Positions 24,854 through 57,805 of a DNA stretch of 64,000 nucleotides are shown here, in pieces; the first letter of the stretch is position 1; every line of letters starts with the position of its first letter. A model generated the notes under the pieces. The model was not told the origin of the DNA and ran no database searches. It worked only from the letters and a program-made list of their open reading frames with translations. The stretch is from Brachypterus glaber (lineage: Eukaryota > Arthropoda > Insecta > Coleoptera > Kateretidae). The DNA lies in assembly GCA_958510825.1 (NCBI GenBank), contig OY294049.1, forward strand, positions 2,480,001 to 2,544,000, read 5' to 3'. The position numbers were made by a program, and so were the translations under genes.

Positions 24854-25764
24854 TAGGCTTGCCATATGTCCGTATTTAGTACGGACAGTCCGTATTTCTG
24901 ATGCTCTGTCCGTACTAAAATTTATGTCCGTAGAATGTCCGTATTCAAACGTTTGTCCGAATTTTGTCCGTACTTTAGACATAAACAAACGTAAATTAAA
25001 AAAATTAATCAAATTTATGTAAAATTAAGAAAAAAAATCGCTTTTTCCTAGGCTTTTGTTTTTATTTAAGGAAAAGGTACAAATTTAACTTGAAAGTTTC
25101 CAAATTTTGTGGAATGCAGTAGAAATTTTTTGAATACTTTAGGCATTGACTCTGGAACCGCCCCTGACAAAATACCATAAAACCTTTGTTATACGAAAAC
25201 AGGGCCGTATATAACGGAGGGAGCGCCCCACCAGAACGAAAAGTAAGCGGCGACAAAATAAGCTAAACAGGCGTTATTTAAAGCATATGTGCCGACAAGA
25301 GGGGGCGGCTACCCTTTGAAATGTTGTCTATGCTAATATTATAAAAACTTCACAATTTTTAAATAATATTTATTATTATTATTATTATATTATAATTATT
25401 TTTATTTTTTTTTTATTTTTTTTTAAATTTATAATTTTTAAATATTTTTGTTTTACTTCAAAAAATTTTGCCCCCCTGAAATTTTCTATGGTATGCTTAA
25501 AGGTATATATTTTATTTCCACAGAGTTTTTGTAACATTTTAATCTCGATTTTAAATAATAAAATTGTTTTAAAATTCAAATAGACCAATAAATTTGTATT
25601 TTTTTCCTGCTGCGCTATTCTTTTTTTTACTAAGATTGTAAAACTAGTTTTAGACATCGGCCCTATGTCACCCCCTTGGTCACCAATGATGACTAATCAA
25701 ATTTTACTTTCAACTATATAAAACAATACGGACAATTTTGAACAAAAAAAATATGGCAAGCCTA
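24854..25764. mobile_element. hAT-type MITE with perfect 8-bp target duplication
   Basis: Ends TAGGCTTGCCATAT and ATATGGCAAGCCTA are exact inverses. ATTATATA flanks both sides (24846-24853, 25765-25772). Subterminal TCCGTA/TACGGA words repeat near both ends. At 911 bp it has no transposase frame. Confidence 0.92.
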
Positions 25765-25772
25765 ATTATATA

Positions 25773-26496
25773 CTAAGAAAAAAGTCATCACTCCCATCAA
25801 AAGCAAACTGCTAAACTTATTATTAATAAGTTATTAAGTAATTAAAATTTTAATTATAAGTTGGAAAGGATTCTTTTTCCCTTAGAAAGAAATTTATAGG
25901 AATAGGTGCCTTAAAGCGGTTACCTCAGGAACATCTGACCCTGCTTATAGCCCAATGCTAAAACTTAGCATTGTAATAAATTATTAATATATTATAATTA
26001 TAATAATACTTAAGTATTATTTAATATGATATATTTTTTTCCAAGTGCGTAAAATTTAAATTTGGCGCCATACAGTATGTGACCACGTGATTTATCGTCA
26101 ACCAATACAAAAATGCCGTATCGATTGTAGAAAAGTGAGTTAAAAGGATAAAATGTGTGAAGGATTATTATAGGTACGTATTAATCAAATTTACGTATGA
26201 ATAATATTGTATCTATGGCTTTTTAGATGTGGAAAATGGAAATTAAACATTAAATCCGCAATGTAAATATTTACTTATCAGCTGTTTGTCAAAACCAAAG
26301 ACACTTCTGTCAAAAATGATAACATACTTTTGAAAACTGAAGACGATTTGTAAATTTGGAAGTTATTAAGCAATATTGTGAAAAATACAGTGAATAAATT
26401 AGTTTTTACAGTGATTTTTGGTCGGTGTAATAATTTAACCTCAAAAACAATAGTGAAGTTCTAGGGACACGCATTTTGTACAAAATTGTATGCAAT
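25773..26496. promoter_or_regulatory. Upstream region and 5' UTR of SEL1L
   Basis: AT-rich, with no repeat recognised after about 26040. The transcription start is not evident. ATG at 26497 is the first methionine before a clear signal peptide. Confidence 0.4.
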
Positions 26497-47777
<21,281 letters not shown>

Positions 47778-47950
47778 ATAAAAATTACTTGTGTTTATAA
47801 AAAAATCACAAATATAATATTTATTTAATATTTCGACTGTTTTAGGCAATCAGCGGTAGCTACCACTGCTAGCAAAATAATTTATAAACATAAATAGAAA
47901 ATAATAAGGACAGAAATTTGTAATTTTAAACAAAATTATAAAAATATTAA

Positions 47951-48236
47951 TTTATTATTGCATCAATCTATTTTCTAATCATCATACAGAGTGATATTGG
48001 TAGACTGACAGTTTTGGGCTGCTGGCCCCTTTCAGTACCAAGAGTCCACTCTGCACACTGCACAAGTCTACATCAATCTAATAACTATATTCCTTTTGAG
48101 AATAAAGTCTAAAAACGTTTTCTTAATCAGCATGCAGAGTTGACTTGGTACTGAATAGGGCCATCAGCCCGAAACTATCAGTCTACCAATATCACTCTGT
48201 ATGATGATTAGAAAATAGATTGATGGAATAATAAAT
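47951..48236. repeat. Snapback repeat 174 bp past the SEL1L stop
   Basis: Arms of about 80 bp pair, e.g. ATACAGAGTGATATTGGTAG with its inverse near 48185-48204. It could be transcribed if the SEL1L transcript runs past the first AATAAA. Confidence 0.88.
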
Positions 48237-48615
48237 TAAATAGAAAAATTATAAGTTTTAAAAGTTATAACTTATAACTTTTGCAAAAACTGATAAAATT
48301 AATTGTATAAATTCAGCATCTTAAGGCTAGTTTAGGTATAATTATAACTGAATTAACTAAAACTAAATTAAGAATTTAACCAACAAAACAGTCCAAACGT
48401 ACGTTTCTTATGGAAAGTGGCTTTCAGTCAAAAATTCTTAATTTTTAGTATGATTTAGATTTCATCTTTCTTATCAAAAGCTTACATTGACCCAACTTGA
48501 TATGATGGCTGGTTTTTGAGTTATAGGTCAACAAAAAGTCAAAAACAGTAAAATTTTAATTTTATTTTTTAAATAAACTGAAATAAAATACTTTACATCG
48601 AGTTTTGTTCTTATT

Positions 48616-48884
48616 ATATCTGTGGCTTGGTTCTAAAAGGGCCAATGTCAAAAATTTTGAACGGATACACTAAGTCAAACATTGGCCATTTTAGCAGTTT
48701 AGCAGAAATGTTAATTGAGAACACACGTCGGTCATTGTCGCTTAAACTCTAGATTTATCTCACAAGCACTGACATTGACTTTTTTAGGGTATATGGATCT
48801 GAAAAAAAAAATGAGTTCGTCGGTATAATAACTCTAAATACGGAAAAAGTGACATTGGCCCTTTTAGAACCAAGCCAGATATAT
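48616..48884. repeat. Snapback repeat, 34-bp arms
   Basis: GGCTTGGTTCTAAAAGGGCC (48623) is inverted at 48858-48877; the loop is about 200 nt. Lies inside the TIR element 48384-49622. Confidence 0.8.
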
Positions 48885-49082
48885 ATTCGTAATAAAAAAC
48901 TAAAATTATATACTTTTCGTTTAAAATAAAGCTTAAAATTAAAAAAATCTTTGGAAATATGGCAAAGGCCCCACTTCAGTATGAAAAAAAGAGAAATAAC
49001 GGTCAGATTTTCTTAATAATATGTAAAATGAAAGAATTTAATATATAATTTCCTAAAAACTATGTCACTAAATAATAATAAG

Positions 49083-49327
49083 TTGCCTTTGTGGTGCAGT
49101 GGAAACATAGTGATGCTCTTGATAAATTACTCCAGGCTCGAATTAAAATATCTATTACATAGGTCAGCAAAAAAAATAAACCAATTATTCTTTCAGACTA
49201 TATTTTTCTTACGTATTTTTGTGTGCTGAAAACATGAAAAAAAAAAAAGATTGTATGCTGCTAGCTGAATTCTAAGTCAGAGTAATTTATCAAGAGCATC
49301 ACTGTTTCCACTGCGCCACAAAAGCGA
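49083..49327. repeat. Inverted pair of tRNA/SINE-like heads
   Basis: The left arm TTTGTGGTGCAGTGGAAAC... GGCTCGAAT resembles A-box and B-box parts of a tRNA-derived SINE head. The right arm is the inverse, with GTGGCGCAGTGG. Neither folds into a normal tRNA, and an anticodon cannot be assigned, so it is not called a tRNA gene. Confidence 0.5.
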
Positions 49328-49622
49328 ACTATTATTATTCAGTTTTAAGAAACTACATATGTTATTTATTTTTTTTAGGTAGTGGTTATACTCGATTTTT
49401 AAAGGGCCATGGTAGGTTTAAAAGCGATTTTTGGACCTACATGTATAGACATTTTTTTTCATGGTTTTTGATGTGGAACCACATCGCGTCATTAAAATTT
49501 TGCTTTTCAACATTAGTATTTAATTTTTCGTCCTTGAAACGAAAGATGAAATCTACATCATACTAAAAATTCTGATTTTTTGGCCGAAAGTCCGTTTCCA
49601 TAAGAAACGTGCCTGTCTGTTT

Positions 49623-51173
49623 GATATTTTATTGAATAAATTCTTTTAAAATTCAGTTATAATTTGATTTAATAAATAGATGAACTATTCAAATCTTTAT
49701 TTTGTAAATATTATTTTGACTACCCGCCACGCTACAGGTAAATTTAAAACTATCATTTAACTTGATTGAGTAGAGGTAATGTTGGAAAATTAATAAAAAA
49801 AATATTACACCTGAAAATAAATAAATAAAATGTTTGAAAACAATTATTTTTTTTTAAGGAAAAAAATATTTTTTTTCTTTGTTTTCTAAAAATATATTTT
49901 AAAAAAGAAATATTTTTTGAAAAACGAAAAAAAAAGGAAAAAACGTTTATTTTTTTTTCACTTTCTGAGTGGCTCACTGCATAGCTATGTAATAAAAGTT
50001 TCGACATGCCAGTTGGGTTAGTGAAATATAGTTTGTTTTTATTTACTTTAAAAATTATTTTTCTCAAAATTCTATTGTTTGAAAACCGCTGGTAAATGAC
50101 TGACTGACCACTATTTATAATAAATAAAAATAATAATTATTTATATCCAAGTTTGTACTTTTCTGTTGCTCTTTAGCAAGCTTTAATAAAATTATAGTTC
50201 ATTATAAAAAAAAGATGATCATGATTTTTTCACGTTTTTCGTAAAAAGTGGTTAAAAGTTGAGTTAGGTATATTTTAATTATTGTGATTTATAAATAAAA
50301 AAATAGTATTAAATTATATAAAAGCAATCGTTTTTCATTTTATTTTTTATCACTGTTTTTAGCTTTCAGATAATTTATTAGGTTTGTCCATAAAGTAAGT
50401 TACACTTTTTTTTTTTTTTTGGTAATGTTTGATCCTCATTGTTACAAAGTGTCACAGACCCTCCATGTCACGTCACGTAAAAAAATTATTCAATTTTTTT
50501 TTTGTACTTTACATATATGTATACATACATCCAGGGCTGTGATTAATAGGCCTATAAATTATGGGCCTGTAAAACCATTAAAATTTTAAAATGGTCGTGT
50601 ATAAAGTATAGTATTCTACTCGCGTATAATAGCTATTAATCATTCGGATAATTACGCCACTCGCCTGTCGGCTCGTGTCGCAAAATTCACCCTCATTGAA
50701 TAATATACTATTATTATATTTTGTCATCTAAAAAAGAAACAAAAGTATTATAAAAAATAGTGTTTCATATTATATTTTGTCTTTGTCCTTTAAATATGAT
50801 TCTGATAAAATGCATAGATACATAGTAAACAAAGTAACTAAACTAATTTATGATGTTAAGCTGACAAGGAATTTCTTTGTGCATGCTCTAAAAATACACA
50901 GGTGAATATATTAAAAAAAGAATTTGAAGATTATACTGGAATAACTTTCTCTGCACATACCACAGTTTTTCTACCGTTGCCACATACCAGTATATAACCT
51001 AAAAGTGGACCAGCAGTTAGCTCTAATCCATTCAAGCTAAATCTGTGTCAACAATGTCACAGACTCCAAAATCATAAAAAAATCAATAGTTTAAAAAACA
51101 TGATATGTGACAGGTGATTAACTGCAGCTTAAGGTATTGTTTTGTGTTAATTTAATTTGGTAATTTCTACAAA
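49623..51173. other. Intergenic region before PTPMT1
   Basis: AT-rich. 50528-50706 is a fourth unit of the tandem repeat at 1936-2510 (GCTGTGATTAATAGGCC ... AAAATTCACCCTCATTGAAT). The rest shows no feature. The PTPMT1 promoter must lie near the right end. Confidence 0.6.
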
Positions 51174-52837
51174 ATGTTTGCAAGAGTAACATTTTACCCA
51201 ACATTGGTTTACAATGTTTTAATGGAAAAAGTTTCACCTAGAAGATGGTATGATAGAATAGATGACACTGTAATTTTAGGGGCCCTTCCATTCCCTAGTA
51301 TAACTAAAGAGGTAAGAAATTCGTTTTCATCACACCACTGTTTTATCATGTTTTTTTCAAGATGAATGATTTAAGAACAGAACACAGAAATAAACCTTAT
51401 TACACTAATACATTAGGCTCACCATTTATAATTCTTGACCTTGATTCAAGGTCCTTGAACTATTTCTTTGTTGAAATGTTGGTACTAATTTTGAATTTTC
51501 GCGCTATTTTTAGCTTGTAGAGAAGGAAAAAGTAAAAGCGGTTGTTTCCATGAACGAAAACTATGAATTATTATTAGCAAATGACGAACAGGTCAGTATT
51601 TCATGCCTTTAAACTATTGAGTATTAAATAATAGGATAATTATTTTAGAAATGGAAAAAAGTAGGTGTATCATTTTTACAATTGGCTACAATCGATATAT
51701 TTCAAGCCCCATGTCAATCAAAACTAGTAGAAGGTGTTAAATTTATTAATAGATTTGTTAATACAAATAATATTCAAGATGGAATTTCAACGACATCAGT
51801 TTACATTCACTGTAAGGCTGGCAGGACCAGAAGTGCAACTTTAGTTGGCTGTTACCTCATGCATGTAAGTTAAATAATTAATGTTGAATTTCAAAAATTA
51901 TAAAAGGAGGCCGGTATGAAACTGAGGGGGGGACTCTTCCACATTTGCTCGCATTCGCCAAAGTTCCTTAATCGGTAGGCATTAATGACGGGGTCGTTGG
52001 TGGGGATACAGAAACGCCTAGTTATTGGAGATTTCTCCCGTTAGATTAGACAGGGACAAAAGTTCTACCCAAAAAGGATAGAAGACATACATACACTCCC
52101 ACTTCCATCCAACCAAACATATTCTGTACTTGTTATTTGTTGAACAAATACAATATTTACTTGGCCGGGCGAAAAGTGTAACTATATTATTTTTATTAAA
52201 GAAATTACTGGCGCCATCTAAATTTTAGTAGAATTATCTTATTCTACAGATTCACATTAGCTATGTTCGTTCGTGCCGCTCACTGCTACACTTTCCGGCC
52301 AACCAAGGTAGTTGAAAAAAACCGTTATATTTTTTTTGTTTTAAAACGGTTTTTTTAAACTAGAACGAGCGTATAATAATTGCTGTTTCATCATGATTCA
52401 CCCTTATTGCAATGAGGGTGAATTGACACGAGCCGACAGGCGAGTGGCGTAATCACCCGAATATTATTTAAAGTGCCGATTTAACTTTAAAATTGACTAT
52501 AACTTTCGCAAGCCCCAGTAAATGAATACTAAAAGTCCTGCTGATAATCGAGGTTCGGATTCCTCGTAAAACTGTATATCCCGGGATGCGAGGAAGAAAT
52601 CCTCGTTAAAAAAACAGGGTAGTTCCAGGGCAGGCAAAAAAAAATCAGTCTAGTGGCCATGTTTATCCTCCCCTTCCTTACTACTAACTAGCGCCTTAAT
52701 TTTTTTTTTAGAGATATAATTGGACTCCAGAAGAGGCAGTTCGGTTTATGCAAGATAAAAGACCTCATATTTTAATTCATACAAAACAATGGGAAGCATT
52801 AAGAGTTTTTCATACAAAAAACAAAGACAATATTTAA
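51174..52837 (+). CDS. PTPMT1: PTPMT1, mitochondrial phosphatidylglycerophosphate phosphatase (4 exons)
   Basis: Exons 51174-51311, 51514-51591, 51649-51864 and 52712-52837, all phase 0, give 185 codons plus TAA. The start [20 protein letters not shown] and then [17 protein letters not shown] are the usual N-terminus. The dual-specificity phosphatase loop is HCKAGRTRS, with catalytic Cys about residue 127 and Arg about 133. The TIDIFQAP block supplies the general-acid Asp near residue 88. Exon 4 gives [14 protein letters not shown] and KRPHIL. In animals this enzyme dephosphorylates phosphatidylglycerophosphate at the inner mitochondrial membrane, a step of cardiolipin synthesis. Length is close to the family norm of about 200. 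Convergent with SDHD. Confidence 0.93.
52411..52465 (-). repeat. Fragment of the 1936-2510 repeat family in PTPMT1 intron 3
   Basis: CAATGAGGGTGAATT then GCCGACAGGCGAGTGGCG is the inverse of the right part of the unit at 50640-50700. The remaining 800 bp of the intron show no gene. Confidence 0.7.
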
Positions 52838-52906
52838 ATGTAGGATTAATAGGTAACGAAATAAAATTAATATAATGGTATTACCAATGAAATCAACTTC
52901 ATTAGT

Positions 52907-52943
52907 TTATTAATTTAAATAATGTACAATTTTACTTAATAAA
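52907..52943. terminator. Facing polyadenylation signals of PTPMT1 and SDHD
   Basis: AATAAA on + at 52938-52943 (PTPMT1) and AATAAA on - at 52907-52912 (SDHD). The two signals point past each other, so the mature 3' ends are expected to overlap by some tens of bases. Confidence 0.6.
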
Positions 52944-52977
52944 TAATTTTTTGTTATGTTAAAAATGAGCATAAATT

Positions 52978-53695
52978 TTATGCTTGTGGCTTAATTTCCC
53001 AAATTTTCCTTACAGTTTTTCCAATGCCAATGTTATTATGGTTGTAATAGATTAGGCCTCCTAGGGTTGAAACTGATATTACATACAACAATCCTAAGGC
53101 AAGCTTAGGAATTACATTACCAACCAAAATTGGTCTGACATAATCAATTACACAAGCCTCCAGACCCCTGAAATAAATTACAAAAAAGTAGAGAAAATAT
53201 TTGCAAGTAATGTTTTTAAAAGATTTAAATTTATTTTCAAAGTAACAAAGATAAAATTATGGATGTTCAGCAATTATGTCACAATTTCGACAATTTTTAC
53301 CCGTCCCCCTTCACTCTTTATCACTTTGGCTTTTACTTTCTAAAAATTACATCACTTATACATCCCTCACTTAGCGGCATTTGTTTCAGTTTTTAATAGG
53401 TATCAGTTTGTAAGAAAACAAAAAACGGTTTTAGAGAAACAACAAAACTAAATTCCAGTTTAACTACTAAAAATTTTTTTTATTATTTTTCTTGATACCC
53501 CCTCCTGTCCTACAGCGGTGACAATTATTAACACTTTCGCTGCCGCCTATATAAAAATAAATTTGTGTTTTGCTAAGTTTTGATTAAATATTGCACATGT
53601 TAAATATACATTGTTAGTTACAAGTACTAAATTTAGTCCAAAGACTACCTAGTTTTAAAATCTTATAAAAAATAATTATGCCGCTCACTGTATGG

Positions 53696-53736
<41 letters not shown>

Positions 53737-54999
53737 CTAAAATTTGGGTATACTGGTTCAATTCAAAGACTCTCTGTATAGACTCATGATTTTTGATCAG
53801 AAATTTTTTTATGCTGGTTTTAAATATATTCGTTTTGGTATTTTTAATGGAAGAAAGTTATATAATTTTGACCCTACATAGATTGCATGTTTTTGCATTA
53901 ATGTGTGTGAAAAGTAATTATACTTAAGTGGAAGAGGTATCTCTTTTATGTTTTGTGTTATAGGTATGGTTTTGGGTATTTAGGAGACTTGGGTTATTTT
54001 TTAATCATTAATAGTGTTGACGGTATCTACCAAACTTGACACCCCTGCAGAAATAAATGGCGCCCCAAAAATTACCTTAAGGAAAAAAGCTTTGTCCATG
54101 GCAGTTTCTACCAAAAATACCAGGGGGGGCTCAGCAAAAACGCCAGGGGGGAGGGGCTCAAACCAAGTCTAGGGGGGCTAAGTCCCCCCAGTTACGGCTC
54201 TGTTTAAACATTTACTATTGTGTATTGTTAAATGATCTATGCTTCGTAGTTGTTTTTCCATTATAGAAAAAAAAAATGTGCTGGATTATTTTTTGCAATA
54301 TAATTCAAGTCTACAGTTTGTCTGCCAGGTAGGCTCTGGGCATTGAATATCAGTAGGAGATGGACCTGCCAGGCCATGCTGGGTTATCGGCAGCAAATGT
54401 GGTAAACATCCTCTATATCTTTTCTTATCCTACTAGTATGCAATATATTTTTAGTAGAAACAATCTCAGCCATAAAACTAAGTCAAAGGGTCTACTTTTA
54501 AATCCAAAGGCTATACCCCACAGCCTTTTTGAGTTATCATATTTGTAAAAATTAAGGAAAAATATTATTAAAATAAGATATAAATGAAACATACCAATGA
54601 AAATGCATTACTGAGGTAATGGCCAGTAAATCATCTAATACTACTCCAGGAGTCATAATACTAAGAGGAACTAAACCAATAAGAGCAACAGAAAATGCTC
54701 TTTCGATGGGCCATAATTTACTGTGGTCTGCAGACATATTTCTTTTTGTAAAAAGTTGCATTTTGCTCTTATTAAGACTAAGGGCCAATATGTTTTTGTT
54801 CGAATTTGATAAGATTTGTGAAAAGTTCTTGGTGCTTTGTGTATTCTTCAAAAATGTAGATGGAAGATTTTTCATCAAGGCACCTAGGAAGAAGAAATAT
54901 TATGTAATACGCAAGTGAAATAGGTATGTATTTTTGTAATCTTTTGTATAATTTACCTTGTAACCTTGCATTATTTCTTAATATTACAGACAACGCCAT
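52978..54999 (-). CDS. SDHD: SDHD, succinate dehydrogenase membrane anchor subunit (3 exons)
   Basis: Exons 54957-54999, 54595-54883 and 52978-53167 join to 173 codons plus TAA. The N-terminus MALSVILRNNARLQG and the Ser/Asn/Lys-rich stretch that follows look like a mitochondrial targeting peptide. Then come SKLWPIERAFSVALIGLVPL (helix 1), DDLLAITSVMHFHW (helix 2, with the conserved His-Trp) and GLEACVIDYVRP containing the Asp-Tyr pair near the quinone site. KLALGLLYVISVSTLGGLIY is helix 3. The end NIGIGKTVRKIWEIKPQA is typical. SDHD with SDHC anchors complex II in the inner membrane and binds heme b and ubiquinone. It is head-to-head with PSMC3, 410 bp apart. Confidence 0.95.
53168..54594. 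repeat. SDHD intron 2: AAT microsatellite and TGGCGCC repeat
   Basis: 53698-53736 is an uninterrupted (AAT)13. 54000-54205 is another copy of the GGCGCC/ACCAGGGGGG repeat seen at 24500-24775. No additional exon is visible. Confidence 0.75.
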
Positions 55000-55207
55000 T
55001 TTAAATTAAATATTAGTGTTTTATACTTTATTTGAAAAATCTTCAAAAAGAACTTATCGCCCAAACGTCAAATACTGTCAATAGTCTGTCAAACTTATTT
55101 TAAATTATTTTTTTTACATCTAAATATAAAATCTAAATTTACGTAGATATGATTCAATAAATTATAAAACATGAATTAAAATTTAAAAGGGTATTGTATT
55201 TTGCTTA

Positions 55208-55259
<52 letters not shown>

Positions 55260-55409
55260 TTTTAATTAAAAATATATATATTTTTTATGTTGGCAGCCTG
55301 ATGCCATGACTCGGCTGCTTCAATTTTGACAGCCGCGATCCGTGAAAAACATTGAACGTTTGTTATTTTACAGTTTGTGAAAGAAATTAATAATTAAGAA
55401 GGTAAAAAA
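55000..55409. promoter_or_regulatory. Divergent promoter SDHD / PSMC3 with (AT)22
   Basis: 55213-55256 is a pure AT dinucleotide run of 44 bases. AAAATGGC on the minus strand (54995-55002) overlaps the SDHD start codon and fits the YY1/Pho core. Promoter assignment is by position. Confidence 0.5.
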
Positions 55410-57532
55410 ATGTCAACGTTGGAAGATAAAGCAATATGGGAGGATGGGGAAGAGTCTTTAGGTGAAGAAGTACTTAGAATGTCCACAGATGAAATTGTAA
55501 GCCGCACTAGACTGTTTGACAATGAAATCAAAATAATGAAAAGCGAGGTAATGAGGATAAACCACGAATTACAATCACAAAATGAGAAAATAAAAGAAAA
55601 TACAGAAAAAATTAAAGTTAACAAAACTCTTCCATATTTAGTTTCCAATGTAATTGAGCTGTTAGATGTTGACCCACAAGAAGAGGAAGAAGATGGTGCT
55701 GTTGTGGACCTAGATTCGCAAAGAAAAGGCAAATGTGCAGTTGTTAAAACGTCAACTCGTCAAACTTACTTTCTTCCGGTAATTGGGCTTGTAGATGAAG
55801 AAAAATTGAAGCCTGGGGATCTCGTAGGGGTAAACAAAGACTCGTATTTAATCCTAGAAACTTTACCTGCTGAATATGATGCCAGAGTTAAAGCTATGGA
55901 AGTAGATGAAAGACCTACAGAACAATACTCCGATATTGGAGGCTTAGATAAACAAATTCAAGAACTGATAGAAGCTGTAGTATTACCAATGACACACAAG
56001 GAAAAATTTGTTAACCTAGGAATACATCCTCCAAAGGGAGTATTATTATATGGCCCCCCTGGCACAGGAAAAACCTTGTTGGCCAGAGCTTGTGCTGCTC
56101 AAACTAAATCTACTTTCTTAAAATTGGCTGGTCCACAATTAGTACAAATGTTTATTGGTGATGGTGCCAAATTGGTCAGGGATGCATTTGCCCTAGCTAA
56201 AGAAAAGGCCCCAGCAATTATTTTTATTGATGAATTGGATGCTATTGGTACAAAACGTTTTGATTCTGAGAAAGCTGGAGATCGTGAAGTACAACGTACT
56301 ATGTTGGAACTTCTGAATCAGTTAGATGGTTTCAGTTCCACAGCTGATATTAAAGTCATTGCAGCTACAAATCGTGTGGATATTCTGGATCCTGCTTTAT
56401 TGAGGTCTGGGCGTTTGGATCGTAAAATTGAATTTCCACATCCAAATGAGGAAGCTAGGTAATTTTTTAGAGATTTGTTTGTTTTTTAGAGTCCAGTCAC
56501 GGGATAAGGAGAATATTCTGTGGTCCAATATTTGAAAAATACATGTTTTCAGATTTAAAGTGTCTGTAAATAAATAAATTTCTCCTCAGCATAATTTGTA
56601 CAGTGATAACCTATTTCATGTAATTTTCTTAAAGATTATTTAATCATCCGATTCTAGGATTATCCCGTGTTATCCGTTTACGCGGAATCATTGTGCAAGA
56701 TTACTTAACTTTGGTGAGATTACCGGGGTAATCCTATATAATAAATATATAACTCAGGGGCCAAACTAAATACCTATGTATATCACATTTAAAAAATAAA
56801 AAGATAAATAAAATAAAAAAATATAAACACGATAAAAAATATATTAGCTTTTAACGATGCTTTAAGTTATTCCACTAGAAAATCAAATTTGCACAATTTG
56901 GCCTGAATTAGCCCGGATCGGGCCAACTTAAAATTACGTTTACAGTTGCTATACATTTATGCTATTTATTTCACACTACTCGAGATAATGTATAAGATTA
57001 CTTGGGATTCCTTAAAGATTATCTGGGATTATGGAAGATTACGCCGATTATCTGATAATTTTCTTTACGATTTCGTGTTCAAGTTTACGATTACGTCGAC
57101 TGTGTAGTCGACTACCCCTTAACTTCCCCCTATTTTTAAGTTTTCCTAAACTTATGGTGTCTTCTAGCTTTGGCTACCCCCTTCTTTGATCGCGCAATCC
57201 CACTTACCGCTAGAATTGGTATTTTGGGATTTCAAATTCGAAGATTTGGGAAAATAAAGTACATATATCTATTTATTCACTATAATTTTAATTTTAGAGC
57301 AAGGATCATGCAAATTCACTCCCGAAAAATGACTGTGAACCCCGATGTAAATTTCGAAGAACTCGCTAGATCAACAGACGATTTCAATGGTGCCCAATGT
57401 AAAGCAGTATGTGTGGAAGCGGGTATGATTGCGCTAAGGCGGAACGCGACAGCAGTCACGCACGAGGATTATATGGATGCAATTATGGAAGTTCAAGCCA
57501 AGAAAAAGGCTAATTTGAATTACTATGCTTAA
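55410..57532 (+). CDS. PSMC3: 26S proteasome regulatory ATPase subunit 6A (PSMC3 / Rpt5), 2 exons
   Basis: Exons 55410-56458 and 57298-57532 give 427 codons plus TAA. The N-terminus [20 protein letters not shown] and a coiled-coil segment precede the OB fold. The AAA+ module has Walker A GPPGTGKT near residues 215-222, Walker [10 protein letters not shown] near 271-279, sensor and arginine-finger region [20 protein letters not shown]. The protein ends NYYA, a C-terminal HbYX motif that docks into the 20S alpha ring and opens the gate. In the family it is one of six ATPases unfolding ubiquitinated substrates. Length matches the usual 430-440. The ATG has AAAAAA before it; no upstream in-frame methionine is needed. 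Confidence 0.98.
56459..57297. other. PSMC3 intron
   Basis: AT-rich with several loose GATTATC/GGGATTA words (56630-57080). No gene or delimited element recognised. Confidence 0.5.
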
Positions 57533-57805
57533 AACTTAATTTTAGGATATTTCTATATCAAGTACTAATTAATATTTTGAAGTAATCAAGTAATGAAACT
57601 CTTGATAGTGTAATAAAAATTGTTTATTTAATTTCTTAAATATAATATCTATATAAAGATCATTTATAATTCAGTTTAACATTACTTGTCCTAGATTTGA
57701 ACCTTGTGGAGTCCTGTCACTGTATATCAGAGTTGGTGTCCCCCCTCAGGGACCCAAGCTGTGACCTGTCTTAAAATTTTGCATGGGAATACATGGATGT
57801 GTAAT

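Larger units (their letters stand above)
48384..49622. mobile_element. TIR element of about 1.2 kb containing two other inverted repeats
   Basis: Terminal segments around ACGTTTCTTATGGAAAGTGG (48400) are inverted at 49541-49612. Inside are the hairpins 48616-48884 and 49083-49327. No coding frame. Confidence 0.7.

Noticed and set aside
49083..49160. Possible tRNA gene
   Set aside because: A- and B-box-like words are present, but no acceptor stem, anticodon arm or proper T-arm can be formed.
55213..55256. Replication origin or other function for the (AT)22 run
   Set aside because: A plain microsatellite; nothing else nearby supports a specific role.
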